A stretch of DNA of 64,000 bases from Microbacterium sp. MM2322 (GTDB lineage Bacteria; Actinomycetota; Actinomycetes; Actinomycetales; Microbacteriaceae). This document shows positions 49,685 to 58,842 of the stretch, in pieces. The notes below the pieces were generated by a model. It saw only the letters and a program-made list of their open reading frames with translations. It did no database searches and was not told the origin of the DNA. The stretch spans positions 310,001 to 374,000 of the forward strand of contig NZ_OZ075067.1 of assembly GCF_964186585.1 (NCBI RefSeq), in the 5' to 3' direction. Position 1 is the stretch's first letter, and the number at the start of each line of letters is the position of its first letter. A program made the translations under genes and the position numbers.

Positions 49685-51975
49685 ATGGCGCGTGACGACG
49701 ATCGACCCGAAGATCTCTAACACCGGACCCATCGACCTCGCGGCGCTCGCTGCCGCCGAGGACGGGGACCTCGAGATGCCCGAGATCAGCTACGACGAGC
49801 AGCGCTATCCCGCGCGGCCCCGTCGGCTCCGCCCGAAGACAACCTGCGCGGCAGCAGCGTGCGCCGCATCCGTACCGACCCGCGCACGGCGAACGGCACG
49901 AACCCGTCGTACGTCGAGTGGTTGGTCCGGCAGTCGATGCTGAAGGATGCCGATGTGCTGGCGCGCCCGCTGTCGGGACAGCCGACGATGCGCGGCGGAA
50001 CGCCTACGCCCGCCCCGACGCCCGCCGCGGATCGCGACGAGTGACGTGTGGTTCACCGCGTACCCCATCTCGCTGATCACGCGGCCGGGGCAGTCGTTCC
50101 TCTTTGACCCTCGGCGACGACGAGCTGTGGTCGGTGTTCGAGCGGATCGGCATCACTGCGGTCCACACCGGTCCGGTCAAGCGCGCCGGCGGCATCGAAG
50201 GCTGGGGCGAGACCCCCAGCGTCGACGGTCACTTCGACCGCATCAGCACCGCCATCGATCCCGCCTTCGGCACGGAGGACGAGTTCCGCGCGCTCTGCGA
50301 CACGTCGCCGAATCGCATGGCGGCAGCATCATCGACGACATCGTGCCCGGCCACACCGGCAAGGGCGCCGACTTCCGCCTCGCTGAGATGGGCTTCAAGG
50401 ACTACCCCGGGACTACCGACATGGTCGCGATCCCGCCCGAGGACTGGCACCTGCTGCCGGACGTCCCCGAGGGGTACGACAGCGTCAACCTCGACCCGGC
50501 CACCGAGCACACGCTCGCCGAGCACGGCTACATCATCGGCGCCCTGCAGCGCGTCATCTTCTACACGCCGGGCGTGAAGGAGACGAACTGGTCGGCGACG
50601 GCTCCCGCGATCGGTCCCGACGGGATCACGCGCCGCTGCTGGTCTACCTGCATTACTTCAAGCAGGGTCAGCCCTCCATCAACTGGCTGGACCCGACCTT
50701 CGCCGGTATGCGCCTCGTCATCGGCGACGCGCTGCACTCGCTCGGCGAGCTTAGCACGAGCGCGCTGCGCCTCGACGCCAACGGATTCCTCGGCGTCGAG
50801 AAGAGCGCCGAGGGTCTGCCGGCGTGGTCGGAGGGGCATCCGCTCTCGCACGCCGCGAACCACATCATCGCGGGCATGGTCCGCAAGGTCGGCGGGTTCA
50901 CGTTCCAGGAGCTGAACCTCACGATGGAGGACATCCGCTACATGGGCGCCGTCGGCGCCGACCTGTCGTACCACTTCATCGGACGCCCGGGGTACCACCA
51001 CGCTTTGGCGACGGGGCAGACGGAGTTCCTGCGCCTCGCGTCGACGTCGTCGCTCGCGCTCGGCGTCGCGCCGGCGCAAGCCTGCTCACGGCATGCAGAA
51101 CCACGACGAGCTCACCTACGAGCTCGTCCACTGGGCGACGCGGCACGCCGACGAGGAGTACGGCTTCCGCGGCGACACGATCACGGGCGGCGAGCTCGCC
51201 GAGATCGTCCGTGCGGAGTTGACCGAGAAGCTGGTGGATGCCGGTGATTACAACCTGGGTCTTCACGCAGAACGGCATCGCCTGCACGGCGACGTCGCTC
51301 ATCGCGGCGACGCGCGGCATCCCGACCCTCGATGAGATCACCGAGGACGAGATCCCCGCCATCCGCGACGCTCACCTGCTGCTCTGCGCCACAACGCCTG
51401 AGCCGGGCGTCTTCGCCCGTCGGGCTGGGACCGCCGGCATGCTGACTCTTCCGGGCGACGAGGTCGCCGACCTCATCCGCGTCGGCGACACCCGCTGGAT
51501 CGAGCGCGGCGCGCACGACCTGCTCGACGCCGATCCCGGTGCGACGCGCTCGACGTCGGGCATGCCGCGCGGTCGGCGCTCGCCGGGCCGGCTCCCGGCA
51601 CAGCTCGACGACCCCGATTCGTTCGCGTCGCGGCTGTCGGCCATTCTCGACCTGCGTCGCCAGTCGGGCATCGCGACGGCGACGGCCGTCGACATCCCCG
51701 AGGTCGCCCACGCCGGCATGCTCGTGCTCGTCCACCGTCTCGACGACGGGGTGGCGGAGGCGGACGCCCCCGTGCAGGTGACGGTGCTCAACTTCTCGTC
51801 CGAGGCGATCGAGGGCACGGTGCGGTCCGAGCACCTCACGCCGCAGAGCGACGTGCTCGATGCCGCGAGCGACGAGGTCATCGGCCGCGTCGACGACCTG
51901 CAGAGCTTCTCGGTGTCGCTCCCCGGGTACGGTGCGCGGTTCCTCGTCCTGCAGCCGCAGGTCGACGAGGACTGA
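49685..51975 (+). pseudogene. Damaged copy of the TreS-like GH13 gene
   Basis: An extra A near 49,719 breaks the frame at once; further indels near 49,839, 49,991, 50,106, 50,302, 50,411, 50,638, 51,078, 51,257 and 51,391. Intact at 25,452-27,740. Confidence 0.9.
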
Positions 51976-52038
51976 CCCGATCGGATGCCGGGCGCAAGCC
52001 CCCCTCGCGATGTCGGGGGAGGTGCGTACCGTCGCCTC

Positions 52039-52313
52039 ATGACCGATCAGAGCAGCTTCCCCGAGAACGACTCCGTCGACCCCACCGACGCTGATGCGCC
52101 AGAGATGCTCGGCGGACCGAGCGGCGACACCGCGGTGAAAGACCCCGAGGAATGGGTCACCGGCGACGAGCCGATGACCGGCGCGCAGCGCAGCTACCTC
52201 GACACCCTGGCTCGCGAAGCGGGGAGGAGATCCCCGCCACCTTGACGAAGGCCGAAGCCTCCGAGCACATCGACCGCCTGCAGCAGGCGACCGGGCGCGG
52301 CGCGACCAGCTGA
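52039..52313 (+). pseudogene. Copy of the DUF3072 gene with one missing G
   Basis: GCGGGGAGGAG near 52,224 for GCGGGGGAGGAG. This is the last damage seen in copy 2. Intact at 27,804-28,079. Confidence 0.9.
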
Positions 52314-52338
52314 CCGCGCCGACGCTGCGTTCGCCCGA

Positions 52339-53607
52339 TCAGGCGAGCGCGGCGTCGATGCCGGCGAGCGGCACGGGCAGCCAGTCGGGGCGGTTGCGCG
52401 CTTCGTAGATGGATTCGTAGACGGCCTTGTCGAGCACGAGGGCGCGGAGGAGTGCCGGGTCGAGCTCGATCGCCCCGGGGGCTGTTGCGTATGCCGACAG
52501 GAAGGCCTCGCGGCAGGATGCTGCCCAGGCCGCGGCATCCGGTCCCGCGCCGACCGCGCCCGCGTAGTCGAACGACCGCAGCATGCCGGCCACGTCGCGC
52601 GGCGGAAGGTCGGGGATCGCACGCTCCGCCATCGGTCGGAGCGGCTCGCCCTCGAAGTCCACGATGCGCCACCCGCCGTGGGGCACCGCGAGGACCTGTC
52701 CGAGGTGCAGGTCGCCGTGGATCCGCTGCATCCGGGGCCATGGACGTTCGAGCGCCTCGGCGTACACGGCGTCGATGGCGGCGAGGCGGTCGGCGACGGC
52801 GGGAACCTCGGCGGATGCGATCGCCAGGCGGCGACGCCAGGCCCGGCCGACGGCGGCGAGCTGGTCGGGGGAGGCATCCACCGATTCGAGGGCGTCGCTG
52901 AGCGCGCCGTGGACGCCCGCGACGGCGACGCCGAGATCGCGGGCGGCGTCGGTGAAGTCGCGTCCCTCGCGCGCCGCGTCGAGCGCGATCGCCCATCCGT
53001 CGCGGACGCCGGGGAGGAACTCCTGCGCGAAGCCGAGCGTGCCCCGCGCCGTGCCCGATTCGCGGCCGACATCGGGCCACTCGGCATCCGCGCTGCCGTA
53101 GAACTGGGGCACGTAGGGCGAGCCGGCGTCGCTCAGCACGCGCTGCACCGTGACGTCGGGGTTCTCGCCGTGGTGCAGCGTGCGGAACAGCTTGAGGATG
53201 ATCGCGGGCGACCCGTCGACGTCGTAGACGATGGACGTGTTCGACTGCTCGCCGGTGAGCACCCGCGAACCCGTCACTCGGCTCGTATCGACACCCATCT
53301 CCGCGAGGAGTCCGATGGTGAAGGCGGGATGCCGGGTCGCATCCGTGAGGGAACGCCCGTCGTCGGTCGTGGTGACGACCTCCTCGGCAGGCGGCTCGCT
53401 CACCTCGGTGAGGGGCACGTTGTACAGCGTCGGCAGAGCACCGGCGTCGTCCATTAGCAGGTAGGTGGTCGCGCCACCGGGTGCCGGTCGCGCATCGAGC
53501 ACGCGGAACCGTGGATCGTGACTCTTGCCCGCATACCAGCGTTGCTGCGCCACCCAGGCGCTGAGGTCCTCGTCGAATCGCACACGATCACCATGACCCG
53601 CCGACAC
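52339..53607 (-). CDS. mak: Maltokinase, second copy, intact
   Basis: Reads the same as 28,105-29,373. It falls in the ~1.7-kb stretch where neither tandem copy is damaged. See the first copy for the annotation; probably the same physical gene. Confidence 0.85.
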   Translation of the reverse strand: MSAGHGDRVRFDEDLSAWVAQQRWYAGKSHDPRFRVLDARPAPGGATTYLLMDDAGALPTLYNVPLTEVSEPPAEEVVTTTDDGRSLTDATRHPAFTIGLLAEMGVDTSRVTGSRVLTGEQSNTSIVYDVDGSPAIILKLFRTLHHGENPDVTVQRVLSDAGSPYVPQFYGSADAEWPDVGRESGTARGTLGFAQEFLPGVRDGWAIALDAAREGRDFTDAARDLGVAVAGVHGALSDALESVDASPDQLAAVGRAWRRRLAIASAEVPAVADRLAAIDAVYAEALERPWPRMQRIHGDLHLGQVLAVPHGGWRIVDFEGEPLRPMAERAIPDLPPRDVAGMLRSFDYAGAVGAGPDAAAWAASCREAFLSAYATAPGAIELDPALLRALVLDKAVYESIYEARNRPDWLPVPLAGIDAALA

Positions 53608-53705
53608 CGGATCTAGGAAGGGGTGGACGACGATTCCCCGGGAAGGTAGGGCGATCGTGTCCTTCCCGCATCGGTCGCCGTCCTGAGGCCGCGTAGCGTG
53701 GACCG

Positions 53706-54164
53706 GTGACCATCGGCATCCATCTGTCCCCGCTCGCTGAGATCCCGGCGACGACCCTCTACCGCATCCTGTGGCTGCGCGTGAGCGTGTTCGTCGTCGA
53801 GCAGGAGGCCGCGTACCCCGAGCTCGACGGGCGCGACATCGAGCCCGGCGCGTTGATCGCGTGGGCGGAGGAGGATGGCGAGGTCCTCGGGACGTTGCGC
53901 CTGCTCGACGAGGGCGAGGAATGGCGGATCGGTCGGGTCGTCACGAGCGCGGCAGCCCGAGGCCGGGGTGTCGGCGCGGACCTCATGCGGCGGGCGATCC
54001 ACGACGCCGCCGCGCGGGACGCGTCGCGACCGTTCGTCCTCGATGCGCAGGAGCACCTCGCCGACTGGTACGGCCGCTTCGGCTTCGTCTCCGCAGGACC
54101 GTCGTACATCGAAGACCGGATCCCGCACGTCCCGATGGCGCGCCCCGCAGAAGCCGAAGTGTAA
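53706..54164 (+). CDS. GNAT acetyltransferase, ElaA type
   Basis: 152 aa, single GNAT domain. ElaA-like opening LYRILWLRVSVFVVEQEAAYPELDGRD, the acetyl-CoA loop ARGRGVGADLMRRA at about residues 85-98, and the C-terminal WYGRFGFVSAGPSYIEDRIPH. Substrate unknown. Leaderless: TAGCGT at 53,694-53,699, 6 nt, GTG 53,706. Divergent from maltokinase with ~100 nt between. Confidence 0.88.
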   Translation: MTIGIHLSPLAEIPATTLYRILWLRVSVFVVEQEAAYPELDGRDIEPGALIAWAEEDGEVLGTLRLLDEGEEWRIGRVVTSAAARGRGVGADLMRRAIHDAAARDASRPFVLDAQEHLADWYGRFGFVSAGPSYIEDRIPHVPMARPAEAEV

Positions 54165-54226
54165 GAGACGGATGCCGGGTGCGCGACCCCCATCTGTCTG
54201 GGCCAGCGGGGATGCACCATCGATCG

Positions 54227-54562
54227 ATGCTCGAGCTCCATTACGGCGACGGATACGTCGTCACGACCGACGCGATCGCCGACGCGGTGATGCGGTACGC
54301 GAAGACGCTCGCAGAGCACGAGGGGGCCGACCTCGTCGCAGTCCCCATCCTCACTCCTGAGGGCCCGGCGATCTCGTCGATGCTCATCGGTCCCAGCAGT
54401 CAGCTCTTCACGGTGCCGCACCCCGGCGACGCGGACGGCTTGGAGGACGAGTCTGCGCTCATGGATCTCCTCAGCCGGAACGACCGTCTGGTCCACCCGC
54501 CGGCGTCGGTGAGCGAGTACCCGTACGAGGAGGACGACCCCTGGTTCGAGGAGTCGTTCTGA
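54227..54562 (+). CDS. Hypothetical acidic protein
   Basis: 111 aa, no family recognised. A short beta start (LELHYGDGYVVTT), a helix AIADAVMRYAKTLAEHEGADLV, a beta segment ISSMLIGPSSQLFTV and a strongly acidic, aromatic tail ending DDPWFEESF. An ATG five codons upstream (54,212) is an alternative start. It lies between two enzyme genes on the same strand. Confidence 0.6.
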   Translation: MLELHYGDGYVVTTDAIADAVMRYAKTLAEHEGADLVAVPILTPEGPAISSMLIGPSSQLFTVPHPGDADGLEDESALMDLLSRNDRLVHPPASVSEYPYEEDDPWFEESF

Positions 54563-54600
54563 CACTGTCGGCGTCCGTGACCCCGGCGTAGTGTCGCGCT

Positions 54601-55146
54601 ATGCGACCCCTCCGCTACTCGATCAACGTCACGCTCGACGGATGCGTCGACCACCGCGCCGGCATCCCCGACGCGCAGACTCACGAGCACGCCGCGCAGC
54701 AGATCGCCCGCGCCGACGCGCTCCTGCTCGGTCGCACCGTCTACCGCATGATGGAGGATGCCTGGCGACCCCCGGCATCCGATGCGATGCCGGAGTGGAC
54801 GCAGCCGTTCGCCCGGACGATCGATGCGGCAAAGAAGTACGTGGTGTCGTCGACGCTCGGTTCGGTCGACTGGAACGCGGAGCTCGTCTCGGGCGATCTG
54901 CGCACCGAAGTCGAGCGGCTGAAGGCGATGCCGGGGGAGGGGCTCTACACCGGCGGGGTCGCACTCGCGACGACGCTGGCCGGGTGGGGGCTGATCGACG
55001 AATACACCTTCGTCATCCATCCGCGCGTTGTCGGACACGGTCCGAGGCTGTTCGACGGCTTGCCGGAACCGCTCGACCTGGAGCTCGTCGACCGCCTCGC
55101 CTTCGACTCGGGCATCGTCGCCGAGACCTACGCGCCGAGGCGGTGA
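54601..55146 (+). CDS. RibD C-terminal/dihydrofolate-reductase-like protein
   Basis: 181 aa, NADPH-dependent reductase fold. MRPLRYSINVTLDGCVDH opening, ADALLLGRTVYRMM (cofactor loop), KKYVVSSTL, YTGGVALATTLAGWGLIDEY and VIHPRVVGHGPRLF. Typical of stand-alone RibD_C/DHFR-like proteins whose substrates are mostly unknown; not expected to be the housekeeping riboflavin enzyme. Leaderless: TAGTGT 54,589-54,594, 6 nt, ATG 54,601. Confidence 0.87.
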   Translation: MRPLRYSINVTLDGCVDHRAGIPDAQTHEHAAQQIARADALLLGRTVYRMMEDAWRPPASDAMPEWTQPFARTIDAAKKYVVSSTLGSVDWNAELVSGDLRTEVERLKAMPGEGLYTGGVALATTLAGWGLIDEYTFVIHPRVVGHGPRLFDGLPEPLDLELVDRLAFDSGIVAETYAPRR

Positions 55147-55188
55147 AGGAGCCGGATTTCTCCCGCGCGCTGTAGCGGCGACATCCGC

Positions 55189-55686
55189 TCAGATGTAGTC
55201 GCGTGCCGAGACGACCGCGATGGGCTCGTGGCGGATCTCCTCGCCGGTGAGGACGACGGCGCAGTTCACCCCGACGGGCCTGGACTTCAGCTCGTCGATC
55301 CGCTGCTGCACGGTGGTCGGGGGAGTTGCCGGGTCGATGAGGAGGAGGACCACCGACACCTCGGCACCGCGTGCTCGCTGCCGTGCGGTGTGGATGCCGC
55401 CCGCCCATCGGTGCGCACTGCGCTGCGCGTGGTCGTCGAGGTCATGGGCGACCTGCACGACGATGACGATATGGCGCTGGTTGCGATGGTGACGCGCAAC
55501 GTGCGTCTCAGCCTGGTGCAGGATCTCCTTCACGCCGCGAGCGGTGGCGACGTCGCGACCGTCCACGCCGACGACCAGCACCCTGGCTCCGGCGCTGCGA
55601 TCGCACGATGGCAGCGATGCGAGCGCAGGGATGCGGTCGCCGACCACCTCCGCAGTCACAACCGCCTGCCCCTCGAAACTGTGCAC
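55189..55686 (-). CDS. Hypothetical protein, function unknown
   Basis: 165 aa. It begins VHSFEGQAVVTAEVVGDRIPAL and contains ARVLVVGVDGRDVATARGVKEILHQAE and HIVIVVQVAHDLDDHA, alternating beta strands and helices in the manner of a small alpha/beta fold, and ends EPIAVVSARDYI. GTG at 55,686 is chosen because GAGGGAGGGG lies directly upstream; its mRNA would start about 17 nt earlier, from the leftward promoter at 55,710-55,737. Confidence 0.6.
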   Translation of the reverse strand: MHSFEGQAVVTAEVVGDRIPALASLPSCDRSAGARVLVVGVDGRDVATARGVKEILHQAETHVARHHRNQRHIVIVVQVAHDLDDHAQRSAHRWAGGIHTARQRARGAEVSVVLLLIDPATPPTTVQQRIDELKSRPVGVNCAVVLTGEEIRHEPIAVVSARDYI

Positions 55687-55709
55687 AGCCCCTCCCTCGT
55701 GAACCTCAC

Positions 55710-55787
55710 ACCATAGCCGCTTTACAGGAATCGGCAAGCTCTACTTTTTTTCCTCTGATTTGCCCTTTTTCTTTTCGCGGCTATGGT
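55710..55787. promoter_or_regulatory. Mirror-image divergent promoters
   Basis: Two promoters of the same make point away from each other. Leftward: TTGCCG (55,737-55,732) - 16 nt - TATGGT (55,715-55,710). Rightward: TTGCCC (55,760-55,765) - 16 nt - TATGGT (55,782-55,787). Both have GCGGC immediately before the -10 box, which produces the 10-bp inverted repeat CCATAGCCGC/GCGGCTATGG. The DNA between is unusually A+T-rich. Also present in copy 1 at 31,475-31,552. Confidence 0.75.
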
Positions 55788-55793
55788 GAGGCC

Positions 55794-55958
55794 ATGGCAA
55801 TCGACCAGCGACTCGGCGCCCTGCGCGCTGCCCCTCGGGGGCGGCGCGGCGTTCGTCGGAGCCTCGTTGGGGAGTTCCGCGTCACCCTTTCGCCGCCGGG
55901 GGCTGCGAAGCGGATCTCGACGCGCCATGGCATTCGATGGGGGACCTCACTCACGTGA
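55794..55958 (+). CDS. Small leaderless ORF, possible leader peptide
   Basis: 54 aa, Arg-rich (ALRAAPRGRRGVRRSLVGEF). The only support is position: ATG 55,794 comes exactly 6 nt after the TATGGT of the rightward promoter, and a terminator-like hairpin follows before the DksA/TraR-like gene. It may be a leader rather than a stable protein. Confidence 0.4.
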   Translation: MAIDQRLGALRAAPRGRRGVRRSLVGEFRVTLSPPGAAKRISTRHGIRWGTSLT

Positions 55959-55978
55959 GTCGTCCCATCTTCGAAGCC

Positions 55979-56011
55979 AACGCGTCGCATCTGCGGCGCG
56001 TTTCTTTTTTG
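55979..56011 (+). terminator. Terminator or attenuator before the DksA/TraR-like gene
   Basis: ACGCGTCG and CGGCGCGT pair around CATCTG (one bulge), followed by TTTCTTTTTT. A strong ribosome-binding site (AAGGAGAG) and the next ATG come right after it, so it could set how much of the transcript continues. Confidence 0.6.
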
Positions 56012-56024
56012 CAAGGAGAGTGAC

Positions 56025-56333
56025 ATGACCACCGATTCACCCGTCGTTATCGATACAGGACCCTTCCGCGCCCTCTTGGAGGAGAGCCTGACCGAGCGAC
56101 TCGCCATCATCGAAGAGCTGACGCCGCGAGCGCTGCCGTCGATCGACCCGATGGCCTACCAGACGCTCGCCGCCAACCGCCGCGCAGTGGAGGAGATCAC
56201 CCGCGCGCTCAACCGCATCGACGCAGGAACCTACGGACACTGCTCGCAGTGCAGTGGCTGGATCGCCCCGGCACGCCTCGAGGCCGTACCCCACGCGGCG
56301 ACGTGCATCGAGTGCTCCCGCGCAGCGGCGTGA
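56025..56333 (+). CDS. DksA/TraR-type zinc-finger protein
   Basis: 102 aa. A helical N-terminal two-thirds (FRALLEESLTERLAIIEELTP, YQTLAANRRAVEEITRALNRI) leads into DAGTYGHCSQCSGWIAPARLEAVPHAATCIECS, a C2C2 zinc finger of DksA/TraR type. In enterobacteria DksA binds RNA polymerase's secondary channel; actinobacterial short versions are less well defined. AAGGAGAGTGAC precedes ATG 56,025. The end differs in copy 1 by one base; this version stops right after the finger, as expected. Confidence 0.85.
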   Translation: MTTDSPVVIDTGPFRALLEESLTERLAIIEELTPRALPSIDPMAYQTLAANRRAVEEITRALNRIDAGTYGHCSQCSGWIAPARLEAVPHAATCIECSRAAA

Positions 56334-56347
56334 GGGGGGCGACCACG

Positions 56348-56500
56348 ATGACCCCGTCACCGACCTTCCTGGCTTCTGTCCGGCGCTGGGTCCGCCGCAC
56401 CGTCTTCGCCGTTCGCACACCGTCGGACGCCGCCCCACGCAAGGGCGGCCCGGGAAAGGAATTCGATCGCGTGCAGGGCGTCTGGTCCGCGTGGCGGTGA
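56348..56500 (+). CDS. Small basic protein, 50 aa
   Basis: TFLASVRRWVRRTVFAVRTP, then PRKGGPGKEFDRVQGVWSAW. Begins 15 nt after the zinc-finger gene with GAGGGGGGCGACC upstream, and reads the same in both copies, so probably real and cotranscribed. Function unknown. Confidence 0.5.
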   Translation: MTPSPTFLASVRRWVRRTVFAVRTPSDAAPRKGGPGKEFDRVQGVWSAWR

Positions 56501-56510
56501 GCCGCGAGGT

Positions 56511-57260
56511 CTAGACGCCACCCTCCGCCGGAGCACGGCGCCACCCGTCGGCATACCGGATCACGCCGCCGCCGCGCTCGAAGGCATCCAACCACCCGGT
56601 CATCGGCCACTCACCCCAGCGCTCATGGAAGAGAGCGCCGTTGCGGAGGATGTCGTCGAGGTGCTGCCACGGCGGCGACGAGGTCTGGTGGTACTGGTGG
56701 TACGCATGGGCGCCGCCGGTCCACACCAGGGGGACTCCCTGGGCGCGCATGCGGAAGGCGAAGTCCGTGTCCTCGCCGCCGTACCCCTCGTACGCCTCGT
56801 CGAAACCGCCGATCCGCCGCCACGTCTCGGGCGTCAGCGCGAACGACAGCGACCAGAACAACGCATACTCCTCGGATGCCGCTACCCGTTCCGCATCGAG
56901 GTCGTGCGCCCGACCCGCGTCGACGGGGGGCTCCGCGACATCGTCGAGCGCGTCGCCCGTGACGGACTCGGACTCTTCTCGATCATCGACGACGACGCGA
57001 CGCCTCTTCTCCGCATCCGTTCTCTGCGGGCGGCGTCCCGGGAGGAACGGTGCGGGCGCGACGACCTGTTCCCGCGCGTCGCGGAGCGCGTCGACGGGGT
57101 GAGTGCCCTCGGCGGCGAGCCCGACGTCGCCGCCTACCTCGGCGGTTGGGGCTGAGGCGGCGGCTCGTCGGACGCCCGAGCCGACTGCGGCTCCGGCATC
57201 CGTATGAGCTGTGGTGTTGTGCCCGCGCCCCAGGTCTGGTTCCATAGCCGAGGAAGACAC
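56511..57260 (-). CDS. GT2-type glycosyltransferase, C-terminal part recognisable
   Basis: The last ~125 residues are a clear GT2/GT7C-type catalytic half: YALFWSLSFALTPETWRRIGG, FDEAYEGYGGEDTDFAFR (the ED-x-D/GGED metal and acceptor region), VWTGGAHAYHQYH and HERWGEWPMTGW. The ~125 residues before that show no nucleotide-sugar domain, are rich in Asp/Glu/Arg and may be translated noncoding sequence; on the other strand the same DNA has a similarly plausible reading frame. Either the N-terminal half has been lost or an error remains in both copies. The start is unknown. Confidence 0.55.
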   Translation of the reverse strand: MSSSAMEPDLGRGHNTTAHTDAGAAVGSGVRRAAASAPTAEVGGDVGLAAEGTHPVDALRDAREQVVAPAPFLPGRRPQRTDAEKRRRVVVDDREESESVTGDALDDVAEPPVDAGRAHDLDAERVAASEEYALFWSLSFALTPETWRRIGGFDEAYEGYGGEDTDFAFRMRAQGVPLVWTGGAHAYHQYHQTSSPPWQHLDDILRNGALFHERWGEWPMTGWLDAFERGGGVIRYADGWRRAPAEGGV

Positions 57261-57624
57261 CGGCCGTGCCTGCCTGGGGAGGCATGCACAACGGCGACGA
57301 GTGGGATCGTCGACGGAACCGGTCTATGGCCCGCATCTCTTGCTCGGGATGCGTGCGACTGGGGAAGAGCATGGGGACAGTGGGGACAGTCGTCGCACGC
57401 GCGACGGGCAGAGGGCGAATCTTCGCGCCCATCCGATCCGGGCTCGGCTCCGAATCACGCGTGGATGTGCGCGGTCTCGTGCCGAGTGGCGCGTCTGCGT
57501 ATCCTCACGCGCGCGAAGGGTGCCCGAACGCCCGACGCCGCCCGACACGGAATGGGCGACGATCGTCGCGGCGTCTGGGGGTGCTCTTCGGAGCATGACG
57601 TACATGGGGAATCTGGGGAAAGCA

Positions 57625-58692
57625 GTGAAGAGACGACTGAACGTCGCAGTGATCGGCGCGGGGTATTGGGGCCCCAATCTCGCGCGCAGCCTGCGCGCGA
57701 GCCGCGAATGGAATCTGTCCGCCATCTGCGACCTCGACATCGATCGTGCGAGGCGCGTCGCCGACGCGGTGGGCGGGGCTCCGGTGACGGCGGACCTCGA
57801 TTCCGTGCTGGCCGATCCGCTCATCGATGCGATAGCGATCGCGACCCCCGCACGGACGCACCACTCGATCACGATGGCCGCGATCGACGCTGGAAAGCAT
57901 GTCCTCGTCGAGAAGCCGCTCGCTGACACTCAGGAGCACGGCAGCGAGATGGTGCGACGAGCATCCGAACGCGGCCTCGTTCTCATGGCTGACCACACCC
58001 ACTGCTACACGCCGGCCGTGCTCAAGGTGCGCGAACTGATCGCGGCGGGCGAACTCGGCGACATCCTCTTCATCGACAGTGTCCGCATCAATTTCGGTCT
58101 CGTCCAGCCCGATGTCGACGTCTTCTGGGACCTCGCTCCCCACGACCTGTCGATCATGGACTTCATCCTGCCCGGTGGGCTTCAGGCGGCATCCGTCTCA
58201 GCGCACGGGTCGGACCCGTTGAACACGGGTAAGTCCTGCATCGGCCACCTGACCATGCCGCTTCACGGCGGTGCGATGGCTCATGTCACCGTCAACTGGC
58301 TGAGCCCCACCCGGACTCGCCGCATGGTCATCGGCGGCACGCGTCAGACGCTGGTGTGGGACGATCTCAACCCGCAGCAGCGGCTCAGTCTCTACGACCG
58401 CGGCGTGGACGTCTCGTCCATCTCACGGGCGACTGCGCAGGACCGGCGCGCGACCAACATCTCCTCCCGCCTCGGCGACACTCGAGCTCCCGCGCTCGAG
58501 GACCGGCAAGCGCTCGCCGGAGTCGTGGCCGAGTTCGCTGGTGCCATCAGCGAGAACCGGGCTTCCCGCACGAGTGGCACCTCCGGACTGCGGGTGTTGT
58601 CGATCCTGGATGCCGCTGCGGGCAGCCTGGCCGCATTCGGCGCCCCGTATCCGCTTTCGCAGTCGCGTCCCGCGGCGGGCGTCGCGGCGTGA
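57625..58692 (+). CDS. Gfo/Idh/MocA-family oxidoreductase
   Basis: NAD(P)-dependent sugar oxidoreductase, 355 aa. Rossmann motif VAVIGAGYWGPNLAR at residues 6-20, AICDLD, IATPARTHH, KHVLVEKPLA (the family's catalytic Lys region), ADHTHCYTPAV and FWDLAPHDLSIMDFI. WlbA-like family members oxidise UDP-sugars for surface polysaccharides, which fits its WecG-like neighbour. GTG 57,625 is used; an ATG 21 nt upstream is possible. Nothing convincing fills the ~360 nt between 57,261 and 57,624. Confidence 0.9.
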   Translation: MKRRLNVAVIGAGYWGPNLARSLRASREWNLSAICDLDIDRARRVADAVGGAPVTADLDSVLADPLIDAIAIATPARTHHSITMAAIDAGKHVLVEKPLADTQEHGSEMVRRASERGLVLMADHTHCYTPAVLKVRELIAAGELGDILFIDSVRINFGLVQPDVDVFWDLAPHDLSIMDFILPGGLQAASVSAHGSDPLNTGKSCIGHLTMPLHGGAMAHVTVNWLSPTRTRRMVIGGTRQTLVWDDLNPQQRLSLYDRGVDVSSISRATAQDRRATNISSRLGDTRAPALEDRQALAGVVAEFAGAISENRASRTSGTSGLRVLSILDAAAGSLAAFGAPYPLSQSRPAAGVAA

Positions 58693-58842
58693 GCCGCCCC
58701 GACGCCGTCGGCGAGCCGGTGCGTTCCCGCTAGATCGACGTGGTGGGGCGGGGCCCGACGCGCAGACGGCGCCGGACCGATCCACCAGGCGGGCACGGAC
58801 GGACGGGGGGAGGTCCGGCCGTGCCCGCGTGCGGGTGACGGT

